A DNA stretch of 33,187 bases. Source: Methanoculleus sp. GTDB taxonomy: Archaea; Halobacteriota; Methanomicrobia; Methanomicrobiales; Methanoculleaceae. Below, one piece after another: positions 8,652-17,642 of this stretch. The stretch's first letter is position 1. Each line of letters starts with the position of its first letter. The notes beneath the pieces are model-generated. The model was not told where the DNA came from. It did no database searches and was given only the letters and a program-made list of their open reading frames with translations. The stretch spans positions 1 to 33,187 of the forward strand of contig NZ_JAJGBK010000025.1 in assembly GCF_020696975.1 (NCBI RefSeq), read 5' to 3'. Both the position numbers and the translations under genes were made by a program.

Positions 8652-9836
8652 TCACTCCCGGTATTCGCCGATCTTCAGGACGTGCATGCAGTAGCGGTTG
8701 ACACTGGTGAAGAAGGTAGATCTTGCCCGCTTCCGTCTCTCTTCATCCCCTCCCGTGCAGTCTCTGAGGATGTACTCCAGGGCAGTGATGTAGTGGGTCT
8801 GCCCGGGCGAGGCCTTCTTTGCTGCTTCAAAAGAGAGATAATTCCCGGCCCTCTGGTTGCACATAACCGCGAGCGCGGTATCGAGCATGAGAAGCAGGTG
8901 TTGGGGGAACCGTTTTAAGAGTGCCAGTTTCCGGAAACTGGCGTATGACTCCGGCTGCGCCCCGAGGATTGCAAGTTTCATGCCGAAGTAGAGCGGCTCA
9001 TGGTCGTCGGGATACCGCTGCATCATCTGCCTGACTGTCGCAGCGGCACCGCTCCCGTTGTGCAGTTCTATGCAGGTCTCAAACGCTTCCCCGAGGAAGT
9101 ACTTGTTCTCCGGGAACCGCTCCGTTGCGCGGGCGATGAGGCGCTGGCGGCGCTTGATGTCGTTTTCGTATCTCGCCCGCAGGATCCCGAGTCGGTAGAA
9201 CGCGGGTTCACCGGGGAACCAGGTGAATCCCAGATCAAGCATTGACCAGAAGATCCGGTTCAGCCGGGCGTCTCCGTGGTCGAAAACCTCAAGACGGTTG
9301 AGCGGGGCACGTGACCGGGCGAGATTCAGCATCTCCTCACGGGCGCAAAGTTCCATATCGGTCGGGTGAAGACCCTGCTTCCTGTTCGCTGCCCGGGACA
9401 GGGTATAGTAACTGTAGGCAATCGCGGCGCTGACCCGCCCGTCGTAGTTCCTGTAACGCGCCAGGCGCTCGACTGCCGGAGGATAGTTGCCGGTATCGAT
9501 CAGTTTGAGGGCCACGAGCACATCGAGGGTTGTCCGCTCCCTCCTCCGCCGCTTGTTCCCCATGGCATATCGCAGGATCTTCTCGAAATATTCGGCTGTG
9601 GCGGCCTCGTGTGCGGTGTTGAGAATCGTGCTGGTGATCGTGTCGATGAAGTCATCGTAAGCCCTGTCGTCCAGGTCGGGAAAGGTCTTATTGAGCGTGG
9701 CGGCAACGTGCCCGAAGAAGACCGGCAGGTTTGCCTCCACCCGGGTGATGTTCTTCTCGATATAATGGTTCATGGTAGCCCGCAGCTGGTCAAGTCTCCT
9801 GTCCCTGGACGTCTCCGGCTGCCATGCGCCTTCCAT
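8652..9836 (-). CDS. Unrecognised helical-repeat protein
   Basis: I do not recognise this 394-residue protein. It appears soluble and mostly alpha-helical, with regularly spaced aromatic and Leu/Ala residues suggesting TPR-like or HEAT-like pairs from about residue 110 onward (for example YPPAVERLARYRNYDGRVSA, FPENKYFLGEAFETCIELHN). A strongly basic patch, NKRRRRER, near residue 94 could contact nucleic acid or acidic lipids. No signal peptide or transmembrane segment is seen. A TATA-like ATATAACA (plus-strand 9872-9879) lies about 40 nt before the ATG at 9836, which has no ribosome-binding site; a second in-frame Met is at 9773. It is a single gene, divergent from the ligase. It is probably an order-specific protein, and no function is assigned. 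Confidence 0.75.
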   Translation of the reverse strand: MEGAWQPETSRDRRLDQLRATMNHYIEKNITRVEANLPVFFGHVAATLNKTFPDLDDRAYDDFIDTITSTILNTAHEAATAEYFEKILRYAMGNKRRRRERTTLDVLVALKLIDTGNYPPAVERLARYRNYDGRVSAAIAYSYYTLSRAANRKQGLHPTDMELCAREEMLNLARSRAPLNRLEVFDHGDARLNRIFWSMLDLGFTWFPGEPAFYRLGILRARYENDIKRRQRLIARATERFPENKYFLGEAFETCIELHNGSGAAATVRQMMQRYPDDHEPLYFGMKLAILGAQPESYASFRKLALLKRFPQHLLLMLDTALAVMCNQRAGNYLSFEAAKKASPGQTHYITALEYILRDCTGGDEERRKRARSTFFTSVNRYCMHVLKIGEYRE

Positions 9837-10012
9837 GTATCTTAGAAGTGTTTAGGGTATGGATATGTGTTGTTATATGATTCCGCCTGATTTTTTCAAG
9901 CGGATGGACTAGAGGAGGGGCGCCGGAAGCACCGGGCCGGAGACCCGGCACCATGCCCCAACGACAGAAGCATTGATTCTTCCCGCCGGGAAATACTTCG
10001 GGAGATATGGGT

Positions 10013-11665
10013 ATGCAGTTTCTGGAGTTCGCCCAAATCTGCGAACACCTGGAAGGGATCTCCGGGCGCCTGGAGATGATCGAGGAGGTCGCCGCCGTCC
10101 TGCCCCGGCTCGACGACGAAGACCTCCCGGTCTTCGTCCGGTTCATCATGGGGAGGGTCTTTCCCGACTGGAGTTCCAAAACCCTCGGCGTGGGCCCGAA
10201 CCTCCTCTACGACGCCGTAGCCTACGTCGTCGGCACGAAGAGGGAGACGGTTCGGGAGGCGATCAACGCGACCGGCGACGCAGGCCTCGCTGTCGAGCAC
10301 CTTCTTGCAAAGAAGGAGCAGACGTCCTTCTTCATCCAGGAACTGGACCTCGTCGAGGTCTACCGGGAGTTCGAGCGGATGGCGGCGACAGGTGGCCAGC
10401 GGTCGCAACGGGAGAAACTCCGTGTGGCGCAGGGCCTCTTCGGGAACGCCCGGCCGCTTGAGGGGCGGTATCTCGCGCGGCTGATGCTTGAGGAACTCCG
10501 GATCGGCATGGGCGAGGGGAACGTCCGCGACGCCGTCGCGAAGGCGTTCGAGGTCGACGTCCGTCTGGTCGAGCATGCCCACCAGGCGATGAACGATCTC
10601 GGGGAGGTCGCCGTCCTTGCCCGGCGCAAGCCGGCAGAACTCTCCCGCGTGACGATTGAACCCTTCCGGCCGGTGAAGATGATGCTCGCCCAGGCGGGGA
10701 CGATCGCCGGCCAGCTTGCCGACCACGGCGAGGTGGCGGTCGAGTACAAGTTCGATGGGAGCCGGTTCCAGTTCCACAAAGTAGGTGACGTCTCGCGGAT
10801 CTACTCGCGGAGACTGGAGGAGGTCACGGACAGCCTCCCTGACATCGCGAAGCACCTTATGGCGGCAACCGACCACGACGTCATCCTCGATGGCGAGGCG
10901 GTCGCCGTCCGGGACGGGAGGCCCATGCCGTTCCAGTTCGTCATCCGGCGGTTCCGCCGCAAGCATGGGGTGGACTCGATGATGGAGAAGATCGAGCTCG
11001 TCCCGAGGGTCTTTGACATTCTCTATCTGGACGGCGAGGCGCTGATGGACCGCCCCCTCGCGGAGCGGCGAAAGATCCTCGAAGAGACGCTCGGCGCAGA
11101 CGTCGCGGAGCAGTTCCGGGTCACCGATGCAGCCGCGGCGGAGGCGATCTACACCGAAGCGCTCGGTCTCGGGCACGAGGGCGTGATGGTGAAGGCCCTC
11201 GACTCTCCCTACACCCCCGGCGTCCGGGGCCGGCTCTGGGTGAAGGTCAAACCCGGCGTCGAGACCCTCGACCTTGCGGTTGTCGGGGCCGAGTGGGGCG
11301 AAGGCCGGCGGGCGAAGATGTTCGGCTCGTTCCTGCTCGCGGTCCAGGACCAGGGTCGGCTCCTTCCGGTGGGGAAGGTGGCGACCGGGATCACCGACGA
11401 GGTCCTCGCGGAACTCTACACCCTCTTCAAGGACAGCGTCATTGCCCGCTCGGGAAAAGAGGTGACGCTTGAGCCGGAGGTGGTCTTTGAGGTCGGCTAC
11501 TCCGAGATCCAGACGAGCCCGAACTACGCGAGCGGCTACGCGCTCCGGTTCCCGCGGTTCGTCCGGGTGCGCGAGGACAAGAGCGTCGACGAGGTAGAGA
11601 GCCTCGATACGCTTGCCGGGCGCTACCGGCAGCAGAAGAACGGGCAGGGGTCGCTCTCCGACTAA
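10013..11665 (+). CDS. lig: ATP-dependent DNA ligase (replicative, PCNA-binding)
   Basis: Seals nicks in DNA during lagging-strand synthesis and repair. This 550-residue protein has the archaeal DNA ligase I layout: an N-terminal DNA-binding domain (1-220), an adenylation domain and an OB fold. Motif I is EYKFDGSR with the adenylated Lys246; motif III is FDILYLDG, motif IV EGVMVK and motif V WVKVKP. QTSFF at residues 103-107 matches the position and form of the PCNA-interaction motif (QKSFF) described in the Pyrococcus ligase. The ATG at 10013 is preferred to that at 10007 because GGGAGAT (9999-10005) then has normal spacing and the N-terminus aligns with the family. Its TAA overlaps the stop of the convergent nre gene. 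Confidence 0.96.
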   Translation: MQFLEFAQICEHLEGISGRLEMIEEVAAVLPRLDDEDLPVFVRFIMGRVFPDWSSKTLGVGPNLLYDAVAYVVGTKRETVREAINATGDAGLAVEHLLAKKEQTSFFIQELDLVEVYREFERMAATGGQRSQREKLRVAQGLFGNARPLEGRYLARLMLEELRIGMGEGNVRDAVAKAFEVDVRLVEHAHQAMNDLGEVAVLARRKPAELSRVTIEPFRPVKMMLAQAGTIAGQLADHGEVAVEYKFDGSRFQFHKVGDVSRIYSRRLEEVTDSLPDIAKHLMAATDHDVILDGEAVAVRDGRPMPFQFVIRRFRRKHGVDSMMEKIELVPRVFDILYLDGEALMDRPLAERRKILEETLGADVAEQFRVTDAAAAEAIYTEALGLGHEGVMVKALDSPYTPGVRGRLWVKVKPGVETLDLAVVGAEWGEGRRAKMFGSFLLAVQDQGRLLPVGKVATGITDEVLAELYTLFKDSVIARSGKEVTLEPEVVFEVGYSEIQTSPNYASGYALRFPRFVRVREDKSVDEVESLDTLAGRYRQQKNGQGSLSD

Positions 11666-12810
11666 AAATCGAAAAGTGTCTTCTGCGTCGCAATCTCCGG
11701 GATGAGTCTGCTGTGCGGCCGCCAGTGGGTGAACCCGATGAGCCGGGATGCAAGGTCGATCCCCTCATCGAGGCCCGCGCATTGGGTCTTTTGCCCCTGC
11801 ATGGCGTTTCGTGTCGCCTCCCGGACGACCCAGGTGCCGAGCGGCGCCCAGTAATCGCCGGTGACGTTCCGGAGCACGAGCACCCGTGCCGAGCGGCGCA
11901 CGCTCTCCAGGTACTCCGTGACCGCGAGGCGTGCCGAGTAGTAGGCCCCCGCGATCGGCGAGTAGCCGGATTTGGTGAGCCCCTCTCCGTCCACGCAGAT
12001 CGTCTCGCTCCCGCCGCCCCAGAGCGACTGCTTCCCCCAGACCTCGATCATCTCGAACTTCCAGTCGCCGGGGACGAGGAGGCAGACGATGTGGTTGCCG
12101 TAGAGCGCCGCAGAGAAGACTTCTATGCCGCCGAGCGGGGGGTAGCGGGCGATCTTCTTCTTGAGCTGCTTTGAGACCGTGTCGTCGACCGCCGTGATCG
12201 CCCACCGGGTGGGGACGACCCGCCGCTTCTTCTCGCTCCCGAGGAGGCCGGCGGTGAGGAGCTGGGTGATCCGGTAGACGTCGATGCCGGAGGAATTGAG
12301 GATATCACAGGCATCGGTCGCGGTCAGATCGGTGTCCGATGTCGCCCGGTCGACCGCCCGGTCCACCCGGGCGTTCTCGAGGACGTCCATCCTTCGGATG
12401 GCGCCGGTGAGCCCGACGGGCGCGATCGTCCCGTCGAACCGGAGGTCGAAGGAGACGGGTTTCACGAACCGGACCTCCACATCGAGCGGCTGGCTTGAGA
12501 GCGCGATCTCCTGGATACTCCCCGAGAGCCCCTTCGCCTCGCCGGCGCCGCGGATCGTCCGGGCCCGGAGCCCCACGATATCCTCGATCCCGAGGCCCTG
12601 TGCCACCCAGTCCGGCGGGTGGTCGGCGTCGTCGATCATCAGCGGTCCCCCCGCAACCTTCGGGTAGCCGTAACTCCCCACAAAGACCGACGGGGCGGCG
12701 CCCTGGTAGTGGTCGCTCTGCCGGACCGGGAGCCGGGCGTAGAACCGACTCATGATCGGGCAGCGTTCAAGCCCGCAGAACCCTCTTCCTTTGCACTCGG
12801 CGCACTGCAT
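11662..12810 (-). CDS. nreA: Nre-family DNA repair protein with C-terminal PIP box
   Basis: A 382-residue member of the archaeal Nre family, implicated in repair of mitomycin-type DNA damage in Haloferax (established for that relative). Visible features are an N-terminal zinc-ribbon-like cluster (Cys3, Cys6, Cys12, Cys17), then [15 protein letters not shown], and [14 protein letters not shown] conserved late block spans WEAPLGTW-like residues (here [19 protein letters not shown]). The extreme C-terminus, QKTLFDF, is a PCNA-interacting peptide, as known in this family. Whether it is NreA or NreB cannot be settled by eye. The start ATG (12810) is 3 nt past the DUF2117 stop, so the two are probably one operon. 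Its TAG overlaps the ligase stop, and the ligase partner also binds PCNA. Confidence 0.9.
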   Translation of the reverse strand: MQCAECKGRGFCGLERCPIMSRFYARLPVRQSDHYQGAAPSVFVGSYGYPKVAGGPLMIDDADHPPDWVAQGLGIEDIVGLRARTIRGAGEAKGLSGSIQEIALSSQPLDVEVRFVKPVSFDLRFDGTIAPVGLTGAIRRMDVLENARVDRAVDRATSDTDLTATDACDILNSSGIDVYRITQLLTAGLLGSEKKRRVVPTRWAITAVDDTVSKQLKKKIARYPPLGGIEVFSAALYGNHIVCLLVPGDWKFEMIEVWGKQSLWGGGSETICVDGEGLTKSGYSPIAGAYYSARLAVTEYLESVRRSARVLVLRNVTGDYWAPLGTWVVREATRNAMQGQKTQCAGLDEGIDLASRLIGFTHWRPHSRLIPEIATQKTLFDF

Positions 12811-12813
12811 TCT

Positions 12814-13848
12814 TTACTCCTCACGAAGATCGAGGACGACCCGCACCCTCCCTGTGAGGATGCGGAGCGTCTCCTCAACCCACTCTTCCCAGCAGGCCGC
12901 TTCAAGGTCGCGGACGGCCGCAACCTCCCGGCCGATATCGTCGTCCCGGCCATCCAGGACCTCGACCACCACCGAGCCCGGGGCATACCCCGGCTCGACG
13001 ATGGCGTCGGCGTCCCCGTCAATGACCCCGAAGACGGGGATCCCGGCGTGGGAGCAGATGTGGCCGCAGACGGCGGTTGTATCGTCCCCGATGGCGAGGA
13101 CGCCGGAGACCCCCTCCCCGATCTCGCGGTAGAGGGTGTGGCCGCAGTGGTCGATGACCGCGATCCTGCCCGGGCGGGAGGTGCGCTCGCCCTGCCGGGG
13201 AGGAACTCTCCGCACCGGACCGCTCTTGCACCAGGCGGCACCGGGGTCCGGGCAGCCCGCCCGGAGGAGTTTCTCAAACCCGTGGGGTTTTGGGTCGAGG
13301 CCGGAGACAGCCCGCATGGTGCCGTCTTCGCTTGCGAGGACGACCGTCTCTTCCGTCGCGGTCCCGATGACGATCCCGTTCACAAAGACCGCTTCCCCGG
13401 GTATGCACCCCCGGATCTCCCGCACGCCCTCCCACCGGGCGCGGGTGCTTGCCGCGGGGACGAGGGCGTAGCCTGTCCGCTGCGCGATCCCGGCCGCGAG
13501 TTCTGCATCGGCGCGGTCCCAGCAGTAGACGGTCCCGCTTGACGTCTCGACATGGACGAGCCCTTCGAGCCGGCCGGCGACGAGTTCGCCGAAGATCCGC
13601 CCTGACTCCGGGGTCTTTCCGCGGTTGACCAGGCAGCCCGGCCCGGCGAGCGCGGCGAGCACCGTGCTCGGCCGCTCGTCCGTGCAGGTGACCGAAAGCC
13701 CGGACTCCTCCGCGGCGGTCCGGGCCATCACCCCTGCGACAAGGACCTGCCGGGGGGAGAGCAGATCGATCAGCCGCCCGACGTCCCCGGCATCGAACGC
13801 CTCGGGCCCGTGCACCACCATGACGAGGTCTGCCGTCGGGGAGTTCAT
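12814..13848 (-). CDS. DUF2117-type archaeal protein
   Basis: A 344-residue soluble protein resembling the archaeal DUF2117 family, whose function is unknown. The start VMVVHGPEAFDAGDVGRLI and the following LVAGVMARTAAEESGL are the family-typical part, together with GCLVNRGKTPESGRIFGE. The second half has CGHTLYREIGEGVSGVLAIGDDTTAVCGHICSHAGIPVFGV, which looks like a ligand-binding or phosphatase-like Rossmann segment with conserved His/Cys/Asp residues. It lies between aim24-like and nre, with 31 nt and 3 nt gaps, so co-transcription with the repair gene is likely. An enzyme acting on a small metabolite or a nucleotide is possible but is not shown by the sequence. Confidence 0.78.
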   Translation of the reverse strand: MNSPTADLVMVVHGPEAFDAGDVGRLIDLLSPRQVLVAGVMARTAAEESGLSVTCTDERPSTVLAALAGPGCLVNRGKTPESGRIFGELVAGRLEGLVHVETSSGTVYCWDRADAELAAGIAQRTGYALVPAASTRARWEGVREIRGCIPGEAVFVNGIVIGTATEETVVLASEDGTMRAVSGLDPKPHGFEKLLRAGCPDPGAAWCKSGPVRRVPPRQGERTSRPGRIAVIDHCGHTLYREIGEGVSGVLAIGDDTTAVCGHICSHAGIPVFGVIDGDADAIVEPGYAPGSVVVEVLDGRDDDIGREVAAVRDLEAACWEEWVEETLRILTGRVRVVLDLREE

Positions 13849-13879
13849 GCCGTAACTTTGGGTTTTGTGGACTATCAGG

Positions 13880-14572
13880 TTACCGTCCAGACGAGTTCTG
13901 CTGGAGGGGGAGGTAGGGTATCAGGGAACTCGCGAGTTTTGCGATGTCCATCGACTGCAGAACGACCTTCCCCGGCCCGGTCAGCGTCGTCAGGAAGAGC
14001 CCTTCGCCGCCGAAGAGGACGGTCTTCACGCCGCCGGCAAGCTGGATGCTGTAATCGACGGTGCTCTCGAACCCGACGACGAGCCCCGTCTCGACCCTGA
14101 CGACCTCGCCGGGCGCAAGCGTCATCTCTTTGATGTCGCCGCAGCAGTGAAGAAACGCCGTCCCCGAGCCCGAGAGCCGCTGGAGGATGAACCCCTCGCC
14201 GCCGAAGGCACCCGACCGGAGGCGCTTCGTGAACGCGATATCGAGGTCGATGCCCTGTTCGGAGCAGAGGAACGCATCCTTCTGGGCAATGAACTCATTC
14301 CCGGCAAGATTGAGGGTGAAGATCTTTCCGGGGATATTTCCGGCAAACGAGACGAAGCCCTCGTTCCCGGTCGGGGTGAACTCGGTCATGAAGAGCCCTT
14401 CGCCCGTCATCATCCGTTTGAGTCCCTTAAAGAGCCCGCCCTTCATGTTGGTGGTCATCTGCATGTTCCCGCTCATGTTGACCATGGCACCGGCCTCGGC
14501 GCAGATGCTCTCGCCGGGGACGAGGCGGAGGGTCACCATCTGCAGGTTGTCTCCGGTAATTTCGTATTGCAT
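13880..14572 (-). CDS. AIM24 / TIGR00266 family protein
   Basis: A 230-residue protein of the AIM24 family, found in bacteria, archaea and mitochondria, with no firm biochemical function. The pattern of repeated beta segments rich in Gly is clear: PGESICAEAGAMVNMSGN near residue 20, a GGLFKGLKRMMTGEGLFM block near 45-60, FAGNIPGKIFTLNL, GEVVRVETGLVVGF and GGEGLFLTTLTGPGKV. This is the family's double-stranded beta-helix-like fold. No signal peptide or membrane segment is present. The ATG at 14572 lies about 30 nt from AAAAACCTATT (14597-14608 region), a TATA-like element that would give a leaderless message. It is likely the first gene of the string running to nre. Confidence 0.88.
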   Translation of the reverse strand: MQYEITGDNLQMVTLRLVPGESICAEAGAMVNMSGNMQMTTNMKGGLFKGLKRMMTGEGLFMTEFTPTGNEGFVSFAGNIPGKIFTLNLAGNEFIAQKDAFLCSEQGIDLDIAFTKRLRSGAFGGEGFILQRLSGSGTAFLHCCGDIKEMTLAPGEVVRVETGLVVGFESTVDYSIQLAGGVKTVLFGGEGLFLTTLTGPGKVVLQSMDIAKLASSLIPYLPLQQNSSGR

Positions 14573-14660
14573 GGAGGATCTCTCGTGGTTTTGAGTAATA
14601 GGTTTTTTCTACTGCCTGTACACCTGTAGCCGATTCTGCCGGATTCGGTTGGTCCAAAGG

Positions 14661-14670
14661 TTTATTAACC
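14661..14670 (+). promoter_or_regulatory. TATA box, small HNH-like gene
   Basis: TTTATTAACC is centred about 32 nt before the ATG at 14697. It decides between that start and an earlier in-frame ATG at 14649, which lies upstream of the box. Confidence 0.5.
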
Positions 14671-14696
14671 GGAGCAGGTATCCACTCATCGCGATC

Positions 14697-14978
14697 ATGG
14701 AGCGCGGAGGACAGACGGGGGTGTGCTGCGACGATGCGCTTACCCCGGGAGCATATCTCACGGACGAAGTCATACAGGCCGTCCTCGAGCGGCAGTGCCA
14801 CCGGTGTGCCGGGTGCAACGCTCCGCTCGCTCCCGGCTCGACGCATTTTGACCTCCGGCAGCCGGTGATCTGCGGCGGTTCTCCTGTGACGGAGAACTTT
14901 ACGGCCCTCTGTCCCTTCTGCCACCGGAACCTCATGCGCCGGATACGAGAGCGGTTCGCCGGCCATAGGAATAAGTAG
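14697..14978 (+). CDS. Small HNH-nuclease-like zinc protein
   Basis: A 93-residue protein with a treble-clef/HNH look. CHRCAGC supplies one Cys pair; then HFDLRQP (the place of the usual Asp-His), a Gly-Gly turn, ENFTALCPFCHRNL (the Asn and the second Cys pair plus His). In true HNH enzymes the first motif is DH or HH and provides the catalytic His; here it is His-Phe-Asp, so the active site is altered or the protein only binds DNA. GC-rich archaea often carry such small proteins. The start at 14697 was chosen because a TATA box sits 32 nt upstream. It is divergent from the AIM24 gene and has no obvious partner. Confidence 0.7.
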   Translation: MERGGQTGVCCDDALTPGAYLTDEVIQAVLERQCHRCAGCNAPLAPGSTHFDLRQPVICGGSPVTENFTALCPFCHRNLMRRIRERFAGHRNK

Positions 14979-15000
14979 TGACCGGGTTACACCCCGGGCT

Positions 15001-15324
15001 ATGACCTGCAGACGGAGTGTATCGGAAGTGCGCGAGTGGCGGTCGACGGCGATGAACGCGGCGAGCGACCTTGCGGGGAGGTTCGCGTTCTCCTCGCCGC
15101 CCTCTTCCGGTGGATGGCGGTCCTGCGTGATGCAGACGCTTGAGGCCGCCGTCACCCCGGGGACGACCGCCTACCTCGCGGCCTCACTCGCGGTGACGAC
15201 CCTCGTCCTCCCCCGGATCCCGAACCGTTTTATCGCTGCGGCCGCCGGGTTTGTCGTGGGCTCGGTCCTCCGCGGGGAACCCTGCCCCGCGCCGGAACAA
15301 GACATCTCCACGCGTTCCCGATGA
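15001..15324 (+). CDS. Doubtful small hydrophobic ORF
   Basis: This open frame of 107 codons occupies the gap between the HNH-like gene and the 3' end of the radical SAM gene, overlapping the latter by 95 nt on the opposite strand. Its second half (after Met44, 15130) is hydrophobic, with AYLAASLAVTTLVL and FIAAAAGFVVGSVL suggesting one or two membrane segments. AT-rich ATAAGTA about 25-30 nt upstream could be a weak TATA box. The first 43 residues look like random GC-rich translation. It may be a real tiny membrane protein, a decayed gene, or chance. Confidence 0.25.
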   Translation: MTCRRSVSEVREWRSTAMNAASDLAGRFAFSSPPSSGGWRSCVMQTLEAAVTPGTTAYLAASLAVTTLVLPRIPNRFIAAAAGFVVGSVLRGEPCPAPEQDISTRSR

Positions 15325-17071
15325 GGTCCTCCCTCCCGGCCGCACGGAGCCCTTCGCAGACGAGCCCGTAATTCTTCGGGTCCCGGTAGTGCATGAGGGC
15401 CCGCTGGACCCTTTTCTCCCGGCCCTTCGGGACGTAGACCTCCTCAAGGGTGAAGGGATTGAGCCCGGTATGGTAGATGGTCGTCGAGATGCTCATCGGC
15501 GTCGGCGTGAAGTCCTGGACCTGCTCGGTGTAAAGACCGGTATCCCGGACGTACTCGGCAAGTTCGACCATATCGGCGATCCGGCATCCGGGGTGGCCGG
15601 ACATGAGGTAGGGGACGAGATACTGCCGCTTCTTCTTTCCTCCCTGGAGGGTCTCGAACCGTTCCCGAAAGGCATCGAAGACAGCGCGGGAGGGTTTTCC
15701 CATGCAGGTGGAGACCCGGTCCGAGATGTGTTCGGGGGCGACCTTGAGGTGGCCGGAGACGTGGTGCTCGCAGACCTCTGCGAGGTACTCCCCGTCCTCC
15801 GGACCGATCAGGTCGTAGCGGATGCCTGAGGCGATGAAGACTCGTTTCACTCCCGGTATCTCCCGGAGGCGCCGGAGCAGGCGGAGTTGCTCCTTGTGGC
15901 TGCGGTCGAGCGCGGTGCAGTCGATACAGCGCCGGTCGGGGCATGTCCCGGCGGTCTCCCATTGGCCGCAGTGGATGGCGTACATATTCGCTGTCGGCCC
16001 GCCGACGTCCTGGACAACGCCCGTGAACTCCGGCATCGCCGCCATCCGCTCGACCTCGCGGACGATCGAGTCCACGCTCCGGCTCTGGATGATCCGCCCC
16101 TGGTGGTGGGTGAGGGCGCAGAATGAGCAGGAGCCGAAACACCCCCGGTGGGTGACGACCGAGAACCTGACCGGTTCAAGCGCGGGGATGGGTTCGGTGT
16201 AGGAGGGGTGGGCCCTTCGCGCGTAGGGGAGTTCGTAGATCCGGTCGAGTTCGCTGCCCGCAAGCGGTATCGCCGGCGGGTTCTGGACGACGACGGTCTT
16301 GGGGTGCGGCTGAGCCACAGGACGGCCTCTGAAGGGGTCCTGCTCATTGTAGTGGAGGGCAAACGCCCTTGCGTAGGCATACCGGTCCTCTTTGACTTCC
16401 GGGTATCCGGGAAGGACAACGTAGCCGGACTGGTCCATGCTCCGCCAGGCCTTCTTCTCGACCCGGTAGGCGGTGCCGGGGATGTCGGTGAGGGAGCCGA
16501 CCGCCTTCCCGGCAGCGAGCCTCCTTGCGATCGCGACCACCTGCTGCTCGCCCATCCCGAAGACGAGGAGGTCGGCGGGGGCATCGGCGAGGATGGACTG
16601 CCGGACTGAATCGGACCAGTAGTCATAGTGGGCGAACCGCCGGAGGCTCGCCTCGATCCCGCCGATGACGATGGGGGTTCCCGGGAAGAGGGCGTGGACC
16701 CGGTCGGTGTAGACAAGGGTCGCCCGATCGGGTCGGAGGAGTCTTCCCCCGGGGGAGTAGACGTCCGAACTCCGGCGCTTCAGGTTCGGGGTAAAGGCGT
16801 TCACCAGTGAGTCGACGTTCCCGGCCGAGACTGAGAAGAAGAGCCGGGGCTCGCCGAGGCGCCTGAAATCAGCGTCGCCTTTCCAGTCCGGCTGGGCGAT
16901 GACGCCGACCGAGTAGCCGGCATCCCAGAGCACCCGGCCGAGGAGCGCGGTCCCGAAGGAGGGGTGGTCGACGTAGGCGTCCCCGGAGATGAGGATGATA
17001 TCGAACCGGTCGATGCCGAGGCTTTCCGCCTCCGCAACCGTCATGGGGAGGAACCCGGGTTCGCCGGTCAT
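15230..17071 (-). CDS. YgiQ-type radical SAM protein
   Basis: A 613-residue radical S-adenosylmethionine protein of the YgiQ/UPF0313 family, whose substrate is unknown. An N-terminal cobalamin-binding-like domain (1-190) includes IILISGDAYVDHPSFGTALLG and VIGGIEASLRRFAHYDYW. The Fe-S cluster motif is Cys311-X3-Cys315-X2-Cys318 (RGCFGSCSFC). Further family blocks are DVGGPTANMY, HLKVAPEHISD, YLVPYLMSGHPGC and QVQDFTPTPMSISTTIYHTG. The length is near the family norm, but the last 20 residues are low-complexity basic sequence and may be unstructured. Its ATG at 17071 overlaps the stop of the PPC-domain gene by 4 nt (ATGA), so the two are translationally coupled. Confidence 0.93.
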   Translation of the reverse strand: MTGEPGFLPMTVAEAESLGIDRFDIILISGDAYVDHPSFGTALLGRVLWDAGYSVGVIAQPDWKGDADFRRLGEPRLFFSVSAGNVDSLVNAFTPNLKRRSSDVYSPGGRLLRPDRATLVYTDRVHALFPGTPIVIGGIEASLRRFAHYDYWSDSVRQSILADAPADLLVFGMGEQQVVAIARRLAAGKAVGSLTDIPGTAYRVEKKAWRSMDQSGYVVLPGYPEVKEDRYAYARAFALHYNEQDPFRGRPVAQPHPKTVVVQNPPAIPLAGSELDRIYELPYARRAHPSYTEPIPALEPVRFSVVTHRGCFGSCSFCALTHHQGRIIQSRSVDSIVREVERMAAMPEFTGVVQDVGGPTANMYAIHCGQWETAGTCPDRRCIDCTALDRSHKEQLRLLRRLREIPGVKRVFIASGIRYDLIGPEDGEYLAEVCEHHVSGHLKVAPEHISDRVSTCMGKPSRAVFDAFRERFETLQGGKKKRQYLVPYLMSGHPGCRIADMVELAEYVRDTGLYTEQVQDFTPTPMSISTTIYHTGLNPFTLEEVYVPKGREKRVQRALMHYRDPKNYGLVCEGLRAAGREDLIGNAWRCLVPARGRVPRGGPSPRQTRRPQR

Positions 17072-17517
17072 GGGAGTACCCGGTCAAAAACCGGCAGATC
17101 GACGCCGATCTCCTCGTCCGGGAGCCGTCGTGCAGAGATGCCGAGGAACTCCATGATGACCGCTTCGACGACCACGTAGACCTCTGCCTTCTCCCGGAGG
17201 CACCCGGCGAGCGACCGTATCCCTTTCCCCGCCGCCGTATGCATGTGGATGGACGGGCCCTCCTCGCCCGGGTAGATGGTGCCGACCCCGAGGAGCTCCC
17301 AGCCCCCGAAGATCTCCTCGCCCCGTGGTGACGGCGGGATGACCGGCTCCTTTGGCCCCGTCACAATCTTTGCGGATCTCACGGCGCCGAGGAAGTGTAT
17401 CATGCCGCTCTGGATGTTCATCGCCGCGACGAACCGCTCGATCTCCCTGATGAAGTCTTCTCCGTCGTCGATCCGGACGGAAAAGACCCTGCCGACCTGT
17501 CCTTCAGAGTACTGCAT
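17068..17517 (-). CDS. PPC/DUF296-domain protein
   Basis: A 149-residue single-domain protein of the PPC (DUF296) family, also found in plant AT-hook proteins; archaeal and bacterial members form trimers and some bind metal. Seen: EDFIREIERFVAAMNIQSGMIHFLGAVRSAKI, then EEIFGGWELLGVGTI, and SIHMHTAAGKG, where the two His residues are typical metal ligands. It is the first gene of a two-gene operon with the radical SAM protein. The ATG at 17517 was preferred to an in-frame TTG at 17532 because it fits the family start and the TATA box at 17549-17560 then gives a short leader of about 10 nt. Its role is unknown; it may bind a small ligand or DNA. Confidence 0.87.
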   Translation of the reverse strand: MQYSEGQVGRVFSVRIDDGEDFIREIERFVAAMNIQSGMIHFLGAVRSAKIVTGPKEPVIPPSPRGEEIFGGWELLGVGTIYPGEEGPSIHMHTAAGKGIRSLAGCLREKAEVYVVVEAVIMEFLGISARRLPDEEIGVDLPVFDRVLP

Positions 17518-17548
17518 GGACTCAACTCTCAAGATAGATGGTCTCTTT

Positions 17549-17560
17549 TGGTATTATAGT
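17549..17560 (-). promoter_or_regulatory. TATA box of PPC-radical SAM operon
   Basis: On the minus strand CACTATAATACC lies about 38 nt before the ATG at 17517, giving an expected transcription start near 17527. Confidence 0.5.
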
Positions 17561-17642
17561 GCTTGACCGGTGGCCGGTGCAGGGGTTCATATATGCGGGC
17601 CATCAACGCTTTATGCCCACCGGCGGGCAAGGAGTGTGACTT

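Noticed and set aside
8643-8655. GTGAGA-G-TCTCAC at the end of the helical-protein gene as a terminator
   Set aside because: Short stem with a one-base loop and no T-run; cannot be told from chance.
9896-11176. 426-codon minus-strand frame opposite the ligase
   Set aside because: Antisense shadow created by third-position GC; no recognisable domain.
14427-15155. 242-codon minus-strand frame over the HNH-like gene
   Set aside because: Overlaps the AIM24 gene in another frame and has no motif; the opposite strand has the zinc-protein pattern and a TATA box.
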